Shown: positions 16,302 to 25,406 of the stretch, piece after piece
Position numbering within the stretch: the first letter of the stretch is position 1
How the letters are laid out: each line of letters opens with the position of its first letter
DNA from: Palsa-504 sp963835775
GTDB taxonomy: Bacteria; Actinomycetota; Actinomycetes; Streptosporangiales; Streptosporangiaceae
Length of the DNA: 64,000 bases
Assembly: GCA_963835775.1 (NCBI GenBank)
Contig: CAWIHB010000004.1
Location: forward strand, 62,001-126,000
Direction: 5' to 3'
Notes under the pieces: model-generated
The model's database searches: none
What the model saw: the letters and a program-made list of their open reading frames with translations, nothing else
Told to the model about the DNA's origin: nothing
Made by a program: the position numbers and the translations under genes

Positions 16302-17623
16302 GTGCCCACGATAATCCCTGACCTGTCCGCCGTGCTGCCCGCCAGCGTGCAGGAGTCCTCGCTGATCGACCAGATCGTGCGGGAGGGCGCCCGGCAGATG
16401 CTCGCCGCCGCGCTGCAGGCCGAGGTCGACGCATATGTCGGGCAGTTCGCCGGCGAGCGCGACGAGGACGGCCGCCGGCTGGTGGTCCGCAACGGCGCCG
16501 CGGTGCCGCGGACGCTGCTGACCAGCGCGGGGGCGGTCGAGGTGACCGCGCCGCGGGTCAACGACAAGCGCACCGACCCGGCGACCGGTGAGCGGATGCG
16601 GTTCTCCTCGGCGATCCTGCCGCCGTGGGCCCGCAAGACCCCGCAGGTCAGCGACGTGCTTCCGCTGCTGTACCTGCACGGCCTGTCCTCGGGCACTTCG
16701 TCCCGGCGCTGGGCCAGTTCCTCGGCTCGTCCGCGGGCCTGTCCGGCCCGGTGATCACCAGGCTGACCAGCCAGTGGGCGGATGAGGCGAAGGCGTTCAT
16801 GACCAGGGACCTGTCCGGCGCCGATTACGTGTACGTGTGGGCGGACGGGATCCATGTGAACATCCGGCTCGGCGAGGAGAAGCTGTGCCTGCTGGTGATG
16901 ATCGGGGTCCGCATCGACGGCCGCAAGGAGCTCATCGCCCTGGCCGACGGCTACCGCGAGTCCGCCGAGTCGTGGGCTGACCTGCTGCGGGACTGCGCCC
17001 GCCGCGGCATGCGCGCCCCGGTCCTGGCCATGGGCGACGGGGCGCTGGGTTTCTGGTCCGCGCTGCGCGAGGTGCTCCCGCAGACCCGGGAGCAGCGCTG
17101 CTGGTTTCATAAGATCGCGAACGTGCTCGGCGCGCTGCCGAAGTCCGCGCATCCCGGCGCGAAGAAGGCGCTCGCCGAGATCTGGAACGCCGAGGACAAG
17201 GACCACGCCCGCACGGCCGTCAAGGCCTTCGGCAAGGCCTACGGCGTCAAGTACCCCAAGGCCGCCGCGAAGATCACCGGCGATGAGGCCGAGCTGCTCG
17301 CGTTCTTCGACTATCCGGCAGAGCACTGGGTGCACCTGCGCACCACGAACCCCATCGAATCTACTTTCGCCACCGTCCGGCATCGCACCAAGGTCACCAA
17401 GGGACCCGGCTCGAAGGCCTCCGGGATCGCCATGGCCTTCAAGCTCATCGAATCCGCGCAGCGCCGCTGGCGCGTCGTGAACGCGCCTCACCTCGTCGCC
17501 CTCGTCCGCGCAGGCCGCACCTTCGAGAAAGGCAAGCTCATCGAACGACCCGACGACCAGCCGCCATCAGACAGCAGCCCGTCACCTACCGCAACCGGCA
17601 CCGAGCTCCCGGAAGCCGCCTAA
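16302..17623 (+). pseudogene. IS256-family transposase with a one-base deletion
   Basis: Identical in outline to the 440-aa transposase of copy A. One G is missing in the GGCGAC codons for residues 131-132 (about 16690), so the first frame ends at about 16754 without the DDE domain. The second frame, open to 17623, carries all three catalytic residues but no native start. It is inactive unless frameshifting occurs, and could be mobilised in trans by copy A. Confidence 0.92.
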
Positions 17624-17651
17624 AAGATCTTCATCCACAGGTGACAATAAC

Positions 17652-17831
17652 AACGTGATCGCGGGCATCGCCTCAGCGCTGACGGGCCGGCGCACGCCGG
17701 TACCTGCCGCGCGCGAGTCACTGGGTTACGAACTGGCCGCCGTGGCCGGGGAAGGCAGCTTCGAGCCCAGCGAACTCGTCGTCCCCGGCGTCCCGGAAGA
17801 GAGCACCGAACCGCCTGACAAGCCCGGCTAA
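17652..17831 (+). pseudogene. Detached C-terminus of the MFS exporter
   Basis: It continues the frame of 14536-16187 past the IS: I-A-G-I-A-S-A-L-T-G-R-R, then a hydrophilic Glu/Pro-rich cytoplasmic tail ending at TAA 17829-17831. It includes the right copy of the 8-bp target duplication. It has no start of its own. Confidence 0.9.
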
Positions 17832-18254
17832 GGCCAGTGCCGGCTTGCGTTCTCGTCCATTCGTTCGGTTCTGGTGCAGTTCACGGCGGCCACAATCAGC
17901 CGGGTAGATCACTCACGCCTTGGGGTGTTATGCGCACCGGGGGAAACCGTCGCGCTCCGTCACTCTGTCGGTCACTCCCAGGCCACCCCGTCGAACGTAT
18001 AACCGCCGTTCTGGATGGAAGAGCCGATGAGGCTTCCTGATTGGCCGGGCGCACCGATGGATCATTCTGGGCCTGCTTTGCATGTCAGGGCGTGCTGGCG
18101 ATGTCGGCCCGCAGCAGTCTGCGCAGGCCTGCGTTCGGCGGTCACGGGTCGGGCTAGTCAGGCTGCGCCATCGGGTTGGCGTCCACGGGAGTGGTGTATG
18201 GCCCCCCTCCGACCGGTTCATCATATTCAGCCAGCTGAGCATAGGGTTGGCAGC
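17832..18254. other. No gene recognised
   Basis: This 420-bp stretch has lower coding character than its neighbours and no open frame with family resemblance. The frame that is open into the VOC gene from 18015 has a Cys/Trp/Arg-rich composition typical of non-coding GC-rich DNA. Confidence 0.5.
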
Positions 18255-18626
18255 GTGACGCTGCGGCTTGTCCAGATTGCGGTGGATGCTCGGGATGACT
18301 CCGCGGTGGGCCGGTTCTGGGCGGAGGCGCTCGGCTGGGGTGTTTCCAGCGAGGAACCCGGCGTGACCAACGTCGAACCCGTGGGCTTCGCCTATCCCGA
18401 CCCCGTCGCCGTCTGCATCGACGTCCTTGCCGTCCCGGAACCCAAGACGGTGAAGAACCGCGTGCACCTCGACCTCGCCACCACCTCCGCGGCCCATCAG
18501 GCGGACCTGGTCGCGCGCCTGCAGGATCTCGGCGCGACGCCCGCCGACGTGGGCCAGGGCGACGTCTCATGGACCGTCCTGGCCGACCCGGAGGGCAACG
18601 AGTTCGACGTCCTCACCCCGCGCTGA
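18255..18626 (+). CDS. VOC-family (glyoxalase-like) protein
   Basis: A 123-aa protein beginning at GTG 18255 (TLRLVQIAVDARDDSAVGRFW), the standard first strand of the Glyoxalase_6 type. A second module follows (KNRVHLDLATTSAAHQADLV), ending in WTVLADPEGNEFDVLTP. The longer frame upstream is rejected because it lacks family resemblance. Such proteins are mostly of unknown substrate. No operon partner. Confidence 0.85.
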   Translation: MTLRLVQIAVDARDDSAVGRFWAEALGWGVSSEEPGVTNVEPVGFAYPDPVAVCIDVLAVPEPKTVKNRVHLDLATTSAAHQADLVARLQDLGATPADVGQGDVSWTVLADPEGNEFDVLTPR

Positions 18627-19173
18627 AGCGCAGCCTCTTTCCGATATGACAATTGAGGTGATTCCACCTAAACGGATCACGAGGTGAACCTCTCATAGAC
18701 CACGATCATGGACGTGGCCCGCATCGGCCACTCATGGACGGCCGGAGATCCCGGGCTTGCCCGGGGCGCGGGTCGGGCCCATCACCCGTTCGGGGTGAGG
18801 TAGCGGCAGCTGCTCGTGGGGTTGGATGACACTGGTGGTTGCCGGTGTCTGGCGGGGGCCGGACTCGCCGCCGGATCATGGGGTCAGGTGCGCGAAGCCG
18901 GCGCCCCGAATGAATGATCTGTACTCATCAAGAGCAGAGAACTAAAGACCCAGCCGCAGCAAATATTCGGCAGGCATCCCGGAGACGGGACGCTCGTCTC
19001 CACGCTGGGTAATCAGCCCTTTGTCAGGGCGAGGCTCATCCTGCGTTTATGGCCGGCGGCTTGGCTGCCTTTCTGGTCTGGTGATGGAACTGCCCCGGGC
19101 GGGTATTTCGCCTGTGGACCTGTGCCCGCGTCGGTGGGTAGCGTGGTCCGGGGAAAGGCCAGGGAGGTGCGGC
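18627..19173. other. Gene-free interval
   Basis: About 550 bp without a supported gene. It is locally AT-richer at 18640-18720 and 18905-18980. The last 15 bp carry the ribosome site of the following SDR gene (GGAGGT at 19163-19168). Confidence 0.5.
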
Positions 19174-20004
19174 ATGACCAGTACCGGGAGCACGGCGCCG
19201 GCGGGAGCCGGAGAGGATCTGCTGCGGCGGCGCCGGGGCGAGACGGTGCTGATTACCGGCGCCTCGTCGGGGATCGGGCGGGAACTGGCCCGGCTGTTCG
19301 CCGGCGATGGCGCGGACCTGGTGCTCGTCGCCCGCAGCGAGGACAGGTTGCGGGAGCTGGCCGGGGAGCTCGCCGCGGAATGCGGGGTCACGGTGGAGGT
19401 CGTGCCCGCTGACCTGAGCCGGCCCGGCAGTCCTGACCAGATCGTGGCGACGCTGGCGCAGCGGCATATCGACGTGGACGTGCTGGTGAACAACGCCGGC
19501 TTCGGGGCCCGCGGTCCGGTTGCCGGGATCGGCGTCGCGCGGCAGCTGGAGATGGTCCAGGTCAACGTGGCGGCGCTGACGCGGCTGACCGCCCTGCTGC
19601 TGCCCGGGATGCTGGAACGGCGCCGCGGAGGGATCTTGAATGTGGCCTCCACGGCCGCGTTCCAGCCGGGTCCGAACTCGGCGGTGTACTACGCGACGAA
19701 GGCGTATGTGCTGTCGTTTACCGAGGCCCTGGCCGAGGAGGTCCGCGGCTCGGGAGTGCGGGTTTCCTGCCTGGCCCCCGGGGCGACGGACACGGGGTTC
19801 GCGGCGCAGGCCGGCGCGGCGGGCAGCCGGCTGTTCCGGCGGGGCGTGATGGACGCCGGCCGCGTGGCCCGGGCCGGGCATGATGGCTTGCGGCGGGGTA
19901 AGACCCTGGTCATTCCCGGCCTGCGTAACCGCGCGCTGGCGTTCGGCGTGCGCCTGTCCCCGCGGATCCTTGCCACCAAGATCTCCGGCTATATGCAGGC
20001 ATAG
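19174..20004 (+). CDS. Short-chain dehydrogenase/reductase
   Basis: A 276-aa classical SDR: NAD(P)-binding TGASSGIG near residue 28, NNAG near residue 107, catalytic Ser (NVASTAAFQ) and Y-x-x-x-K (YYATK). The Arg in VLVARSEDRL favours NADP(H). The start ATG 19174 has a good GGAGGTGC ribosome site 6 nt upstream. The C-terminal basic segment (LAFGVRLSPRILATKISGYM) resembles SDRs acting on lipids or long-chain ketones. Substrate not assignable. Free-standing gene. Confidence 0.92.
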   Translation: MTSTGSTAPAGAGEDLLRRRRGETVLITGASSGIGRELARLFAGDGADLVLVARSEDRLRELAGELAAECGVTVEVVPADLSRPGSPDQIVATLAQRHIDVDVLVNNAGFGARGPVAGIGVARQLEMVQVNVAALTRLTALLLPGMLERRRGGILNVASTAAFQPGPNSAVYYATKAYVLSFTEALAEEVRGSGVRVSCLAPGATDTGFAAQAGAAGSRLFRRGVMDAGRVARAGHDGLRRGKTLVIPGLRNRALAFGVRLSPRILATKISGYMQA

Positions 20005-20307
20005 ACGCCGGCCCGGCGGTTCGCCGGCCACGTCGGCCCTCCGGCCGCGTCCGGCTGCCGCGAACGGGCATCGACGGGCTCACGCAGGGCCAGCGAGTAT
20101 CTCCGACACTGGGTTGCTTCACACCACGCTACGCAGTCAGCCCGCGCCTAGGGCAAGGCGCACACTGCCGCCGCTATGCGCGGCTAGGCCGTAGAGGTCG
20201 CTTACGACAAAGGCCACGCACGAATAGTTGTTATGAAGCGGTCTAGGATGCTGCCCGGCACCGTGGAGTAGCTTGATACCCGGTCTACGGAGCGAGGGAT
20301 CATCGAC

Positions 20308-20443
20308 GTGCCGGTAAGTGACAGCGTGCCAGATATCTCATGGCTCGCAGACTCACCCGTGTTTATTGACAGCCGACAGGTTGGCGCCTTCTACGATGCC
20401 GTCGTCGGACCCGCGTTGTCTGCTGGTTGTGCCGGGTCGTGGC
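20308..20443 (+). pseudogene. N-terminal fragment of a hypothetical protein, cut at the IS3 element
   Basis: From GTG 20308 about 36 codons read SDSVPDISWLADSPVFIDS and QVGAFYDAVVGPA, an opening I associate with a conserved actinomycete hypothetical protein. Beyond about 20420 the frame becomes unrelated and stops at 20478 inside the IS3 left end. No continuation was found on the other side of the IS. Confidence 0.55.
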
Positions 20444-20448
20444 CCTCT

Positions 20449-22019
20449 CTGTCAAACTCGCTTGAGACACAGGAGTGAACGAAACCTCTGACTGAGCAGG
20501 GCGAGACAGGAATCACCTAGACGTGACTATGACCTTGGCCGACATGCCGTCGGCCGCAGCAAGGCAAGATGGTGCCGTGGCCTCCGGCAAGGGGCCGCGG
20601 GCCGGGCAGGCGAAGCGGCGGGCCTTCACCGCGGCGTACAAGGCCCGGATCGTGCAGGAGTACGACCAGCTGCAGACCGGGCGCGAGCGCGGTGCGCTGC
20701 TGCGCCGGGAAGGGCTGTACAGCTCGCATATCACTGACTGGCGTAACTCACGCGACGCGGGCGCGGCGAATGGCCTGGCGGATAAGCCAGCAGGCCGGCC
20801 GGGACGCAGCGCGGAGGCGGTGGAAATCGAGCGGCTGCGGCGAGAGAATGAGAAACTCACCGCGGAGCTGACCCGGACGAAAGCCGCGCTTGAAGTGGTG
20901 GGAAAAGCGCACGCGCTCTTGGAGCTGCTCTCCGGGAGCGCGGACTCAGGCGCGAAGCGGCAGAAGTGACCGATGCCGCATTCGCTGAACTCGAACCGCT
21001 GACCTGTGTGAAGAGGGCGTGTGAATTGCTGGGGAAGTCACGGGCGACGCTGCACCGCCAGCGCAATCCCGCCCCGGCGGCTGAGAAGGCGCCGGGCGGG
21101 CCGCGGGCGCCGCATCCCGCGGCGCTGACGGCGGCCGAGCAGGCGGCGCTGCTGGCGGTGCTGGACAGTGAGCGGTTCGCGGACAAGTCCCCGGCCCAGG
21201 TCTGGGCCATCTTGCTCGATGAGGGCCTCTACCTGGCCTCTGTCCGCACCATGTACCGGGTGCTGACGCTCGCGGAGCAGGTCCGCGAGCGCCGCGCCCA
21301 GGCGCAGCACCCGCCCCGGGTCCGGCCCGAGCTGGTCGCAGACGGCCCGGACCAGGTCTGGACCTGGGACATCACCAAACTGAAAGGACCATGGCGCGGC
21401 ACCTACTTCGACTTGTACCTGATGATCGACATCTTCTCCCGCAAAGCCATTCACCAGGAGGTGCATTACGGCGAGGACGGCGTGCTCGCCAGCGCGTTCA
21501 TGCGCCACGCGATCGCCGCCAATGGGAGCACCATGCCCCGTTACATCCACGCCGATAACGGCACCTCGATGACGTCGAAGAACGTCGCGACGCTGCTGTC
21601 CGACCTGAACATCACCCGCAGCCATTCCCGCCCGCACGTATCCGACGACAACCCTTACTCTGAAGCCATATTCAAGACGCTGAAATACTGCCCCGTCTTC
21701 CCTGGCACATTCGCTTCCCTGGACGACGCACGCGTCTTCAGCGGCACCTTCTTCACCTACTACAACACTGAGCACCGCCATTCCGGAATCGGCCTGCACA
21801 CCCCCGCCACCGTCCACGACGGCACCGCCTGGGCCATCCAGGCCCGCCGCCAGCAGGTCCTCGACGACGCCTTCGCCGCACGCCCCGACCGGTTCCGGCG
21901 CCCGCCCCAGGCCCCCAGGCTGCCGGCCAGGGTGTGGATCAACAAGCCCCGGCCCACCATCGAGACGCAGGAGACACGTGGGATAAATCCAGCGCCTGAT
22001 GTCTCAATCAGTTTGACAG
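20449..22019 (+). mobile_element. IS3-family insertion sequence (about 1.57 kb)
   Basis: Inverted termini CTGTCAAACT (20449-20458) and its complement (22010-22019). The wider ends also share a TTGAGACA block. It encodes OrfA and OrfB in overlapping frames. A 9-bp direct repeat GGTCGTGGC lies at 20435-20443 and 22019-22027, longer than the 3-5 bp usual for IS3 and not exactly abutting the left end, so I treat it as suggestive only. Confidence 0.85.
20523..20969 (+). CDS. IS3-family transposase OrfA (HTH subunit)
   Basis: A 148-aa protein. RRAFTAAYKARIVQEYDQL begins the HTH_Tnp_1 domain, followed by SSHITDWRNSRD. A leucine-zipper-like helix (EIERLRRENEKLTAELTRTK) at about residues 100-120 mediates OrfA-OrfB multimerisation in this family. 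It overlaps OrfB by 4 bp (GTGA), so OrfB can be made by re-initiation. Confidence 0.92.
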   Translation: MTMTLADMPSAAARQDGAVASGKGPRAGQAKRRAFTAAYKARIVQEYDQLQTGRERGALLRREGLYSSHITDWRNSRDAGAANGLADKPAGRPGRSAEAVEIERLRRENEKLTAELTRTKAALEVVGKAHALLELLSGSADSGAKRQK

Positions 22020-22360
22020 GTCGTGGCGTTGAGCGTGTGCGGGCACTGCCCGGCGCCGGTGCACGGTGTGGTGGGAGCGCAGCACCGGCGGATTATGGCG
22101 TCCGGGGGTGGGGGACGGCGGGAGCGGGCCCTGGTGTCCGGGCTCGCGGCGGCCGTTCGGATCTCGCGTTCGGCTGGCCGCCGCGGGCCGGCTCGTGGCC
22201 GGATAGCGTGGCGCGGGCGAGTGCCTCGGTGAACCTGGGCGCGGACCCGGCGCTGGCGAAGAGGGTTCGCTGGCGGTCGGCCCCGGTGCCCTGGTCGTCG
22301 AGCTGGCGCAGCAGTCCGGTGATGGTCTGGGCGTCGCCGTGGTCGCTGAGTGCGGGGTAG
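20966..22360 (+). CDS. IS3-family transposase OrfB (integrase core), reading past the IS end
   Basis: The first ~350 residues are from the IS. Integrase core residues are D135 (WTWDITKLK), D197 (HADNGTSM) and E233 (DDNPYSEAIFKTLK). Typical C-terminal features are HSGIGLHTPATVHDG and PARVWINKPRP. No stop occurs before the right inverted repeat, so the frame continues about 110 codons into flanking DNA, antisense to the glutamate-cysteine-ligase-like gene, to 22360. The native end is probably near 22000. Confidence 0.88.
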   Translation: MTDAAFAELEPLTCVKRACELLGKSRATLHRQRNPAPAAEKAPGGPRAPHPAALTAAEQAALLAVLDSERFADKSPAQVWAILLDEGLYLASVRTMYRVLTLAEQVRERRAQAQHPPRVRPELVADGPDQVWTWDITKLKGPWRGTYFDLYLMIDIFSRKAIHQEVHYGEDGVLASAFMRHAIAANGSTMPRYIHADNGTSMTSKNVATLLSDLNITRSHSRPHVSDDNPYSEAIFKTLKYCPVFPGTFASLDDARVFSGTFFTYYNTEHRHSGIGLHTPATVHDGTAWAIQARRQQVLDDAFAARPDRFRRPPQAPRLPARVWINKPRPTIETQETRGINPAPDVSISLTGRGVERVRALPGAGARCGGSAAPADYGVRGWGTAGAGPGVRARGGRSDLAFGWPPRAGSWPDSVARASASVNLGADPALAKRVRWRSAPVPWSSSWRSSPVMVWASPWSLSAG

Positions 22361-23397
22361 GCATGATCGAGGAGGCGGGACCGCAGGCTGCGCGCGTCGG
22401 CGGCCTGCCCGGTGAACGGGTCGACTCCTGGCCCGGCGAGCCCCCGGCGGGCCGCGGCGGCCAGGGCCGCGTTGACCCACCGGGCCGGCGCTGCTGGCAC
22501 TGGGATCCCCTGGCGGGTCTCGGCCAGGGCGGTCGCGACCAGGGCGCGGGTCAGCCCGGCCAGCAGCACGGCGGTGCCGGCGTCGAGGCAGGCGTCGGCG
22601 ACCCGGACCTCGACGGTGGGGTAGCGCGGGGACAGCCGGGCCAGGAGGTAGACGCCCTGCTCGTCGAGTGCCGCGCCGCGCCCGATGAGGCGGCGGACCG
22701 CCGCATCGTAGGCGGCGGCGTCCGGCCACACCGCGGGCGGCGCCGCGGTCGGCCAGCGTGACAAGGCCAGGTACCGCGAGCTGGCCCAGGCCGTGTCGCG
22801 GCCGCCGGCGATCGGTGAGTTGACGGTGATGGCCAGCAGCGGGGCAAGCCAGGGCCGCAGCCGGGCCAGCACCTGGACGCCGAGGTCGCGGGAGGGGACC
22901 CCGACGTGCACGTGGCAGCCGCAGGTGCTGCCGGCCTGGGCCGCCAGCGGACCGTAGCGCCGTGCCAGTTCCCGGTACCGGGGCTGGTCCGTCACGGCGG
23001 CCAGCCCGGGCGTGCGGTACGGCGCGATCCCTGACGCCACCAGGCGGCAGCCCGCAGATGCCGCGGCGTCTGCGGCCAGCCGGCGGAGCCGGGCCAGCTC
23101 GCGGCCGAGGTCGTCCAGGCTGGTGCACACCGGGGTGGCGGTCTCCACCTGGAACCGCATCAGCTCCTGCTGGATCCCCGGCTCCCCGCCGAGTATCCGC
23201 ACCAGATCCGGGCCGGCCGGCACAGCGGCGCCGGCGGACGGGTCCAGGAGCATGAACTCCTCCTCCACGCCCAGCGTGATCCCGCCCGCCGCGCGCGCCG
23301 TCCCCGATGGCTCGCCGGGCACCATGACCTCTGGTCCCGTCCCGTCCGGCTCGGGCATCGCCGGCCACCCCGCCGGATTAGCTGCTGCCGACCTCAT
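22093..23397 (-). CDS. YbdK-type glutamate-cysteine ligase family carboxylate-amine ligase
   Basis: A 434-aa ATP-grasp-like GCS2 protein: ITLGVEEEFMLLDP near residue 40, QVETATPVC, STCGCHVHVGVPSRD, RYPTVEVRVADACLDA. Members ligate glutamate to an amine, often weakly to cysteine. Physiological roles are mostly unsettled. The Arg/Pro-rich 50-residue tail after LSGHEPARGG is unlike the family and may reflect a shifted end next to the IS3 element, 73 bp away. The start could equally be the ATG of MPEPDG, 13 residues in. Confidence 0.85.
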   Translation of the reverse strand: MRSAAANPAGWPAMPEPDGTGPEVMVPGEPSGTARAAGGITLGVEEEFMLLDPSAGAAVPAGPDLVRILGGEPGIQQELMRFQVETATPVCTSLDDLGRELARLRRLAADAAASAGCRLVASGIAPYRTPGLAAVTDQPRYRELARRYGPLAAQAGSTCGCHVHVGVPSRDLGVQVLARLRPWLAPLLAITVNSPIAGGRDTAWASSRYLALSRWPTAAPPAVWPDAAAYDAAVRRLIGRGAALDEQGVYLLARLSPRYPTVEVRVADACLDAGTAVLLAGLTRALVATALAETRQGIPVPAAPARWVNAALAAAARRGLAGPGVDPFTGQAADARSLRSRLLDHAYPALSDHGDAQTITGLLRQLDDQGTGADRQRTLFASAGSAPRFTEALARATLSGHEPARGGQPNARSERPPRARTPGPAPAVPHPRTP

Positions 23398-24167
23398 TTT
23401 GGCCTCCTGATGCCGGGTCCGGCGGAGTCTCCCGCCGGGGTCCCGCCAGGCCGTCCTTGCCTGCCCTGCGGCAGCGACCTACCCGGAACCGCCATGCTGC
23501 AAAGTATAGTTCGCAGTCCGCTTGGTTTAACAATCAGCCGGCGGCGGGTCCCGGGTCAGGGCCAGATGTCCCGACGTCCGGGGGACCATCGGCCACCGCG
23601 CGCGGACGTCCGGCCCATACCCTGTCACCGGGCCTCCGGCGGGAGCCCGGGGTGAAGGACAGCAGCTGGCCATTTCCCTTCCCGATCACCCGTAGCGTGC
23701 TGAGGCACCTCATTCCAGCACCGGGCAGGTCACCGATCGGCTCGGAAACCACCAGCCGGTGTCACCGGGCACCCGGCCGCAGAATCTGCCGCCCGGGACG
23801 CATCTGCCCGAGCAAGCCGGCGTCGCGGTGGACAACAGTGACCGCGATCTGCCCTCGCCGGAGCAGCGGAACGCCCATAGCCGCCCGCCCGCCGGCGCTG
23901 ACCGAGGCCACGCTCCCGGCGTACCACCTGATGACGCGGCCGAAGACGTAGCCCGTGCCGGGAAAGCGGCTGGACCCGCTGAGCGGTACGCCTGGCCGCC
24001 GGCAGGTTTGTGCTGGCAGACGGTTGCCACCGAGCCGGTCTTCTGCCCGGCTTGGTCGTTGGCGGTGGCTCCCGCCAGGTGACGCGACGCGAGCGCCTTC
24101 CGGGACCAGGCACATCGCAGGGTTGCCTCGGCGGTTCGGGACCGGGGTCGTGGCTTAGCCTGGTCCC
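23398..24167. other. 770-bp interval with no supported gene
   Basis: Several long antisense frames exist (for example 23762-24115 minus), but their composition is that of random GC-rich DNA and I recognise no family. Possibly decayed coding sequence. No terminator or repeat was identified. Confidence 0.45.
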
Positions 24168-24650
24168 ATGCCAGCATCCGATGCCGAGCCGGGATCGCCG
24201 TCAGCCGGGCCATGGCCGGGGAAGGCGCACCAGGGCAGCGAGATCACCGTGTATTTCGACCCGCAGCGATGCCGGCATTTCGCCGAATGCCTGCGCGGGC
24301 TCCCGGAGGTATTCAACGCCAGGCACCGGCCGTGGATCGCCCCGGACGCCGCGAGCGCGCCGCTGGTGGCCGAGGTCATCCGCCGCTGCCCGTCCGGGGC
24401 CCTGCACTACCAGGCGCCAGGTATTCCCCGTGAGCAGCCGGAGGTCCCGGCCACCATCCGCGCTGTCGACCGCGGCCCTTTCCTTGTCCGCGGCGATCTG
24501 CGGATATATGCAGCCGGCGGCTCGGTGACCGAGACCCGGGCGGCGTTGTGCCGGTGCACTCGCAGTGCCCGCCAGCCGTTCTGCGATGCTGCGTGCGAGG
24601 CCCCCGAACCGCCGGGCCTGCCGGGCCGCGCGGAAGAACAGGGACCGTGA
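24168..24650 (+). CDS. Ferredoxin-like plus CDGSH-type iron-sulphur protein with altered ligand set
   Basis: A 160-aa protein. Residues 25-82 form a divergent mono-cluster Fer4-type module with C35, C41 and C74. Residues 120-145 form a CDGSH-type zinc-finger-like [2Fe-2S] motif: C128-R-C130, then FCDAAC with C139. The position that is His in CDGSH proteins is C143 here. Such Fer4-CDGSH fusions are small cytoplasmic electron-transfer or redox-sensing proteins. No ribosome binding site is clear; ATG 24168 is the first in frame. Neighbours give no functional hint. Confidence 0.8.
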   Translation: MPASDAEPGSPSAGPWPGKAHQGSEITVYFDPQRCRHFAECLRGLPEVFNARHRPWIAPDAASAPLVAEVIRRCPSGALHYQAPGIPREQPEVPATIRAVDRGPFLVRGDLRIYAAGGSVTETRAALCRCTRSARQPFCDAACEAPEPPGLPGRAEEQGP

Positions 24651-24689
24651 TCCCCCGGGACACCCCCTCCGCCCTGCGGCGCCGGCCGG

Positions 24690-24870
24690 CGATGGGCGGA
24701 CACCCCCGCAGGTGGGTGCCGGTTCAGCGTCCGGTGTGGCCGGCAGGCGTTGTAGTGATCGGGGAGATGACAATCGAGCTGGCCCGCGTTCGGCGTGTTC
24801 CCGGCGGACGGGTGCCGGTCGAGCCGCCGGCCAGGATCGCGCCGAAGATTGTCCCGATGATCCGGCCCCA
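24690..24870 (-). pseudogene. Possible C-terminal scrap of an integrase-core transposase
   Basis: On the minus strand a short segment reads LPDHYNACRPHRTLNRHPP, similar to the C-terminal HYNxxRPHRxLxxxPP motif of IS3/IS481 transposases. Preceding residues only loosely fit the family. No start, catalytic residues or inverted repeats remain. The surrounding 24651-25228 shows nothing else. Confidence 0.5.
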
Positions 24871-25228
24871 TGTCCCCAGTACGCCGCCGGATCTATGCCG
24901 ACGGCGAGCCCGGCGCGATCATCGCCTTGCCTTTGTCCGCAGCCGCGCTGGGCCGCGTCGTCGTTCACGGCACGATCGCCGCCCGGTAACGCGCCAACTG
25001 AAACCAACTCCCCTGGCGGTCAGCCACCCGGCGGCGCTGCCGGTCACTGACCCGACCACTTCATGCAGTGACACATCGTGACCCTAAGCTGAACGGGAAC
25101 CGATGCTCCTATGTCTGAACGTCAGCTCGGGTTGTGCTCAGCAAGCGCGGCGCATAACTGGCCGATCGGGCGCGTTGTGATCTGAAGAGACGTGGTCTGG
25201 CAGTCTGGTTGTTGATCTTGATCCGGTA

Positions 25229-25262
25229 AGGCGGGACGGTCCTCGCGGGGACCGTCCCGCCT
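25229..25262 (-). terminator. Strong hairpin downstream of the barrel-protein fragment
   Basis: A perfect 14-bp stem (AGGCGGGACGGTCC and its complement) with a 6-nt loop. It lies 22 bp beyond the stop codon at 25284-25286, where a rho-independent-like actinomycete terminator (often without a U tract) would be expected. Confidence 0.75.
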
Positions 25263-25283
25263 GCGTGAGGCTGCCGTGCCCGG

Positions 25284-25406
25284 CTAGGTGCTGTAGGTGA
25301 TGGTGACGGCCTGCTTGGTGCTGGAGATGGTGCGGGCCGTGATCGTCCCGGTGGCTCCGGTGAACGCGCCGGTTCCCCCGGTCACCTTGCCGTTCGTTAC
25401 CGCGCA
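25284..25406 (-). pseudogene. C-terminal fragment of a secreted barrel-like protein
   Basis: The last ~40 codons of a beta-rich protein: TNGKVTGGTGAFTGATGTI, then SSTKQAVTITYST-stop. This resembles the end of the allene-oxide-cyclase/dirigent-like barrel proteins common in actinomycetes. The 5' part is missing: the sequence switches at about 25405 to a histidine kinase on the opposite strand. The family assignment is tentative. Confidence 0.55.

Larger units (their letters stand above)
16188..17651 (+). mobile_element. IS256-family insertion sequence, copy B (1464 bp)
   Basis: Near-identical to copy A but in the opposite orientation. It is flanked by its own perfect 8-bp duplication AACGTGAT (16180-16187 and 17652-17659), so it inserted independently. 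Relative to copy A it lacks 6 bases: one in the transposase (near 16691), three next to the inner inverted repeat at the 3' end and two at the 3' terminus. It interrupts the MFS gene. Confidence 0.93.

Noticed and set aside
8647..17651. Composite transposon bounded by the two IS256 copies
   Set aside because: Each copy has its own different, perfect 8-bp duplication and each interrupts a separate gene that resumes on the other side. The outer flanks do not match, so the copies inserted independently.
22004..23368. 454-codon minus-strand frame across the YbdK-like gene
   Set aside because: Overlaps the well-supported ligase in another frame and consists mostly of Arg/Gly/Ala/Pro.
23710..24213. 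167- and 127-codon minus-strand frames upstream of the CDGSH gene
   Set aside because: No recognisable domain, weak codon bias, and three overlapping alternatives of similar length. I treat the interval as empty.
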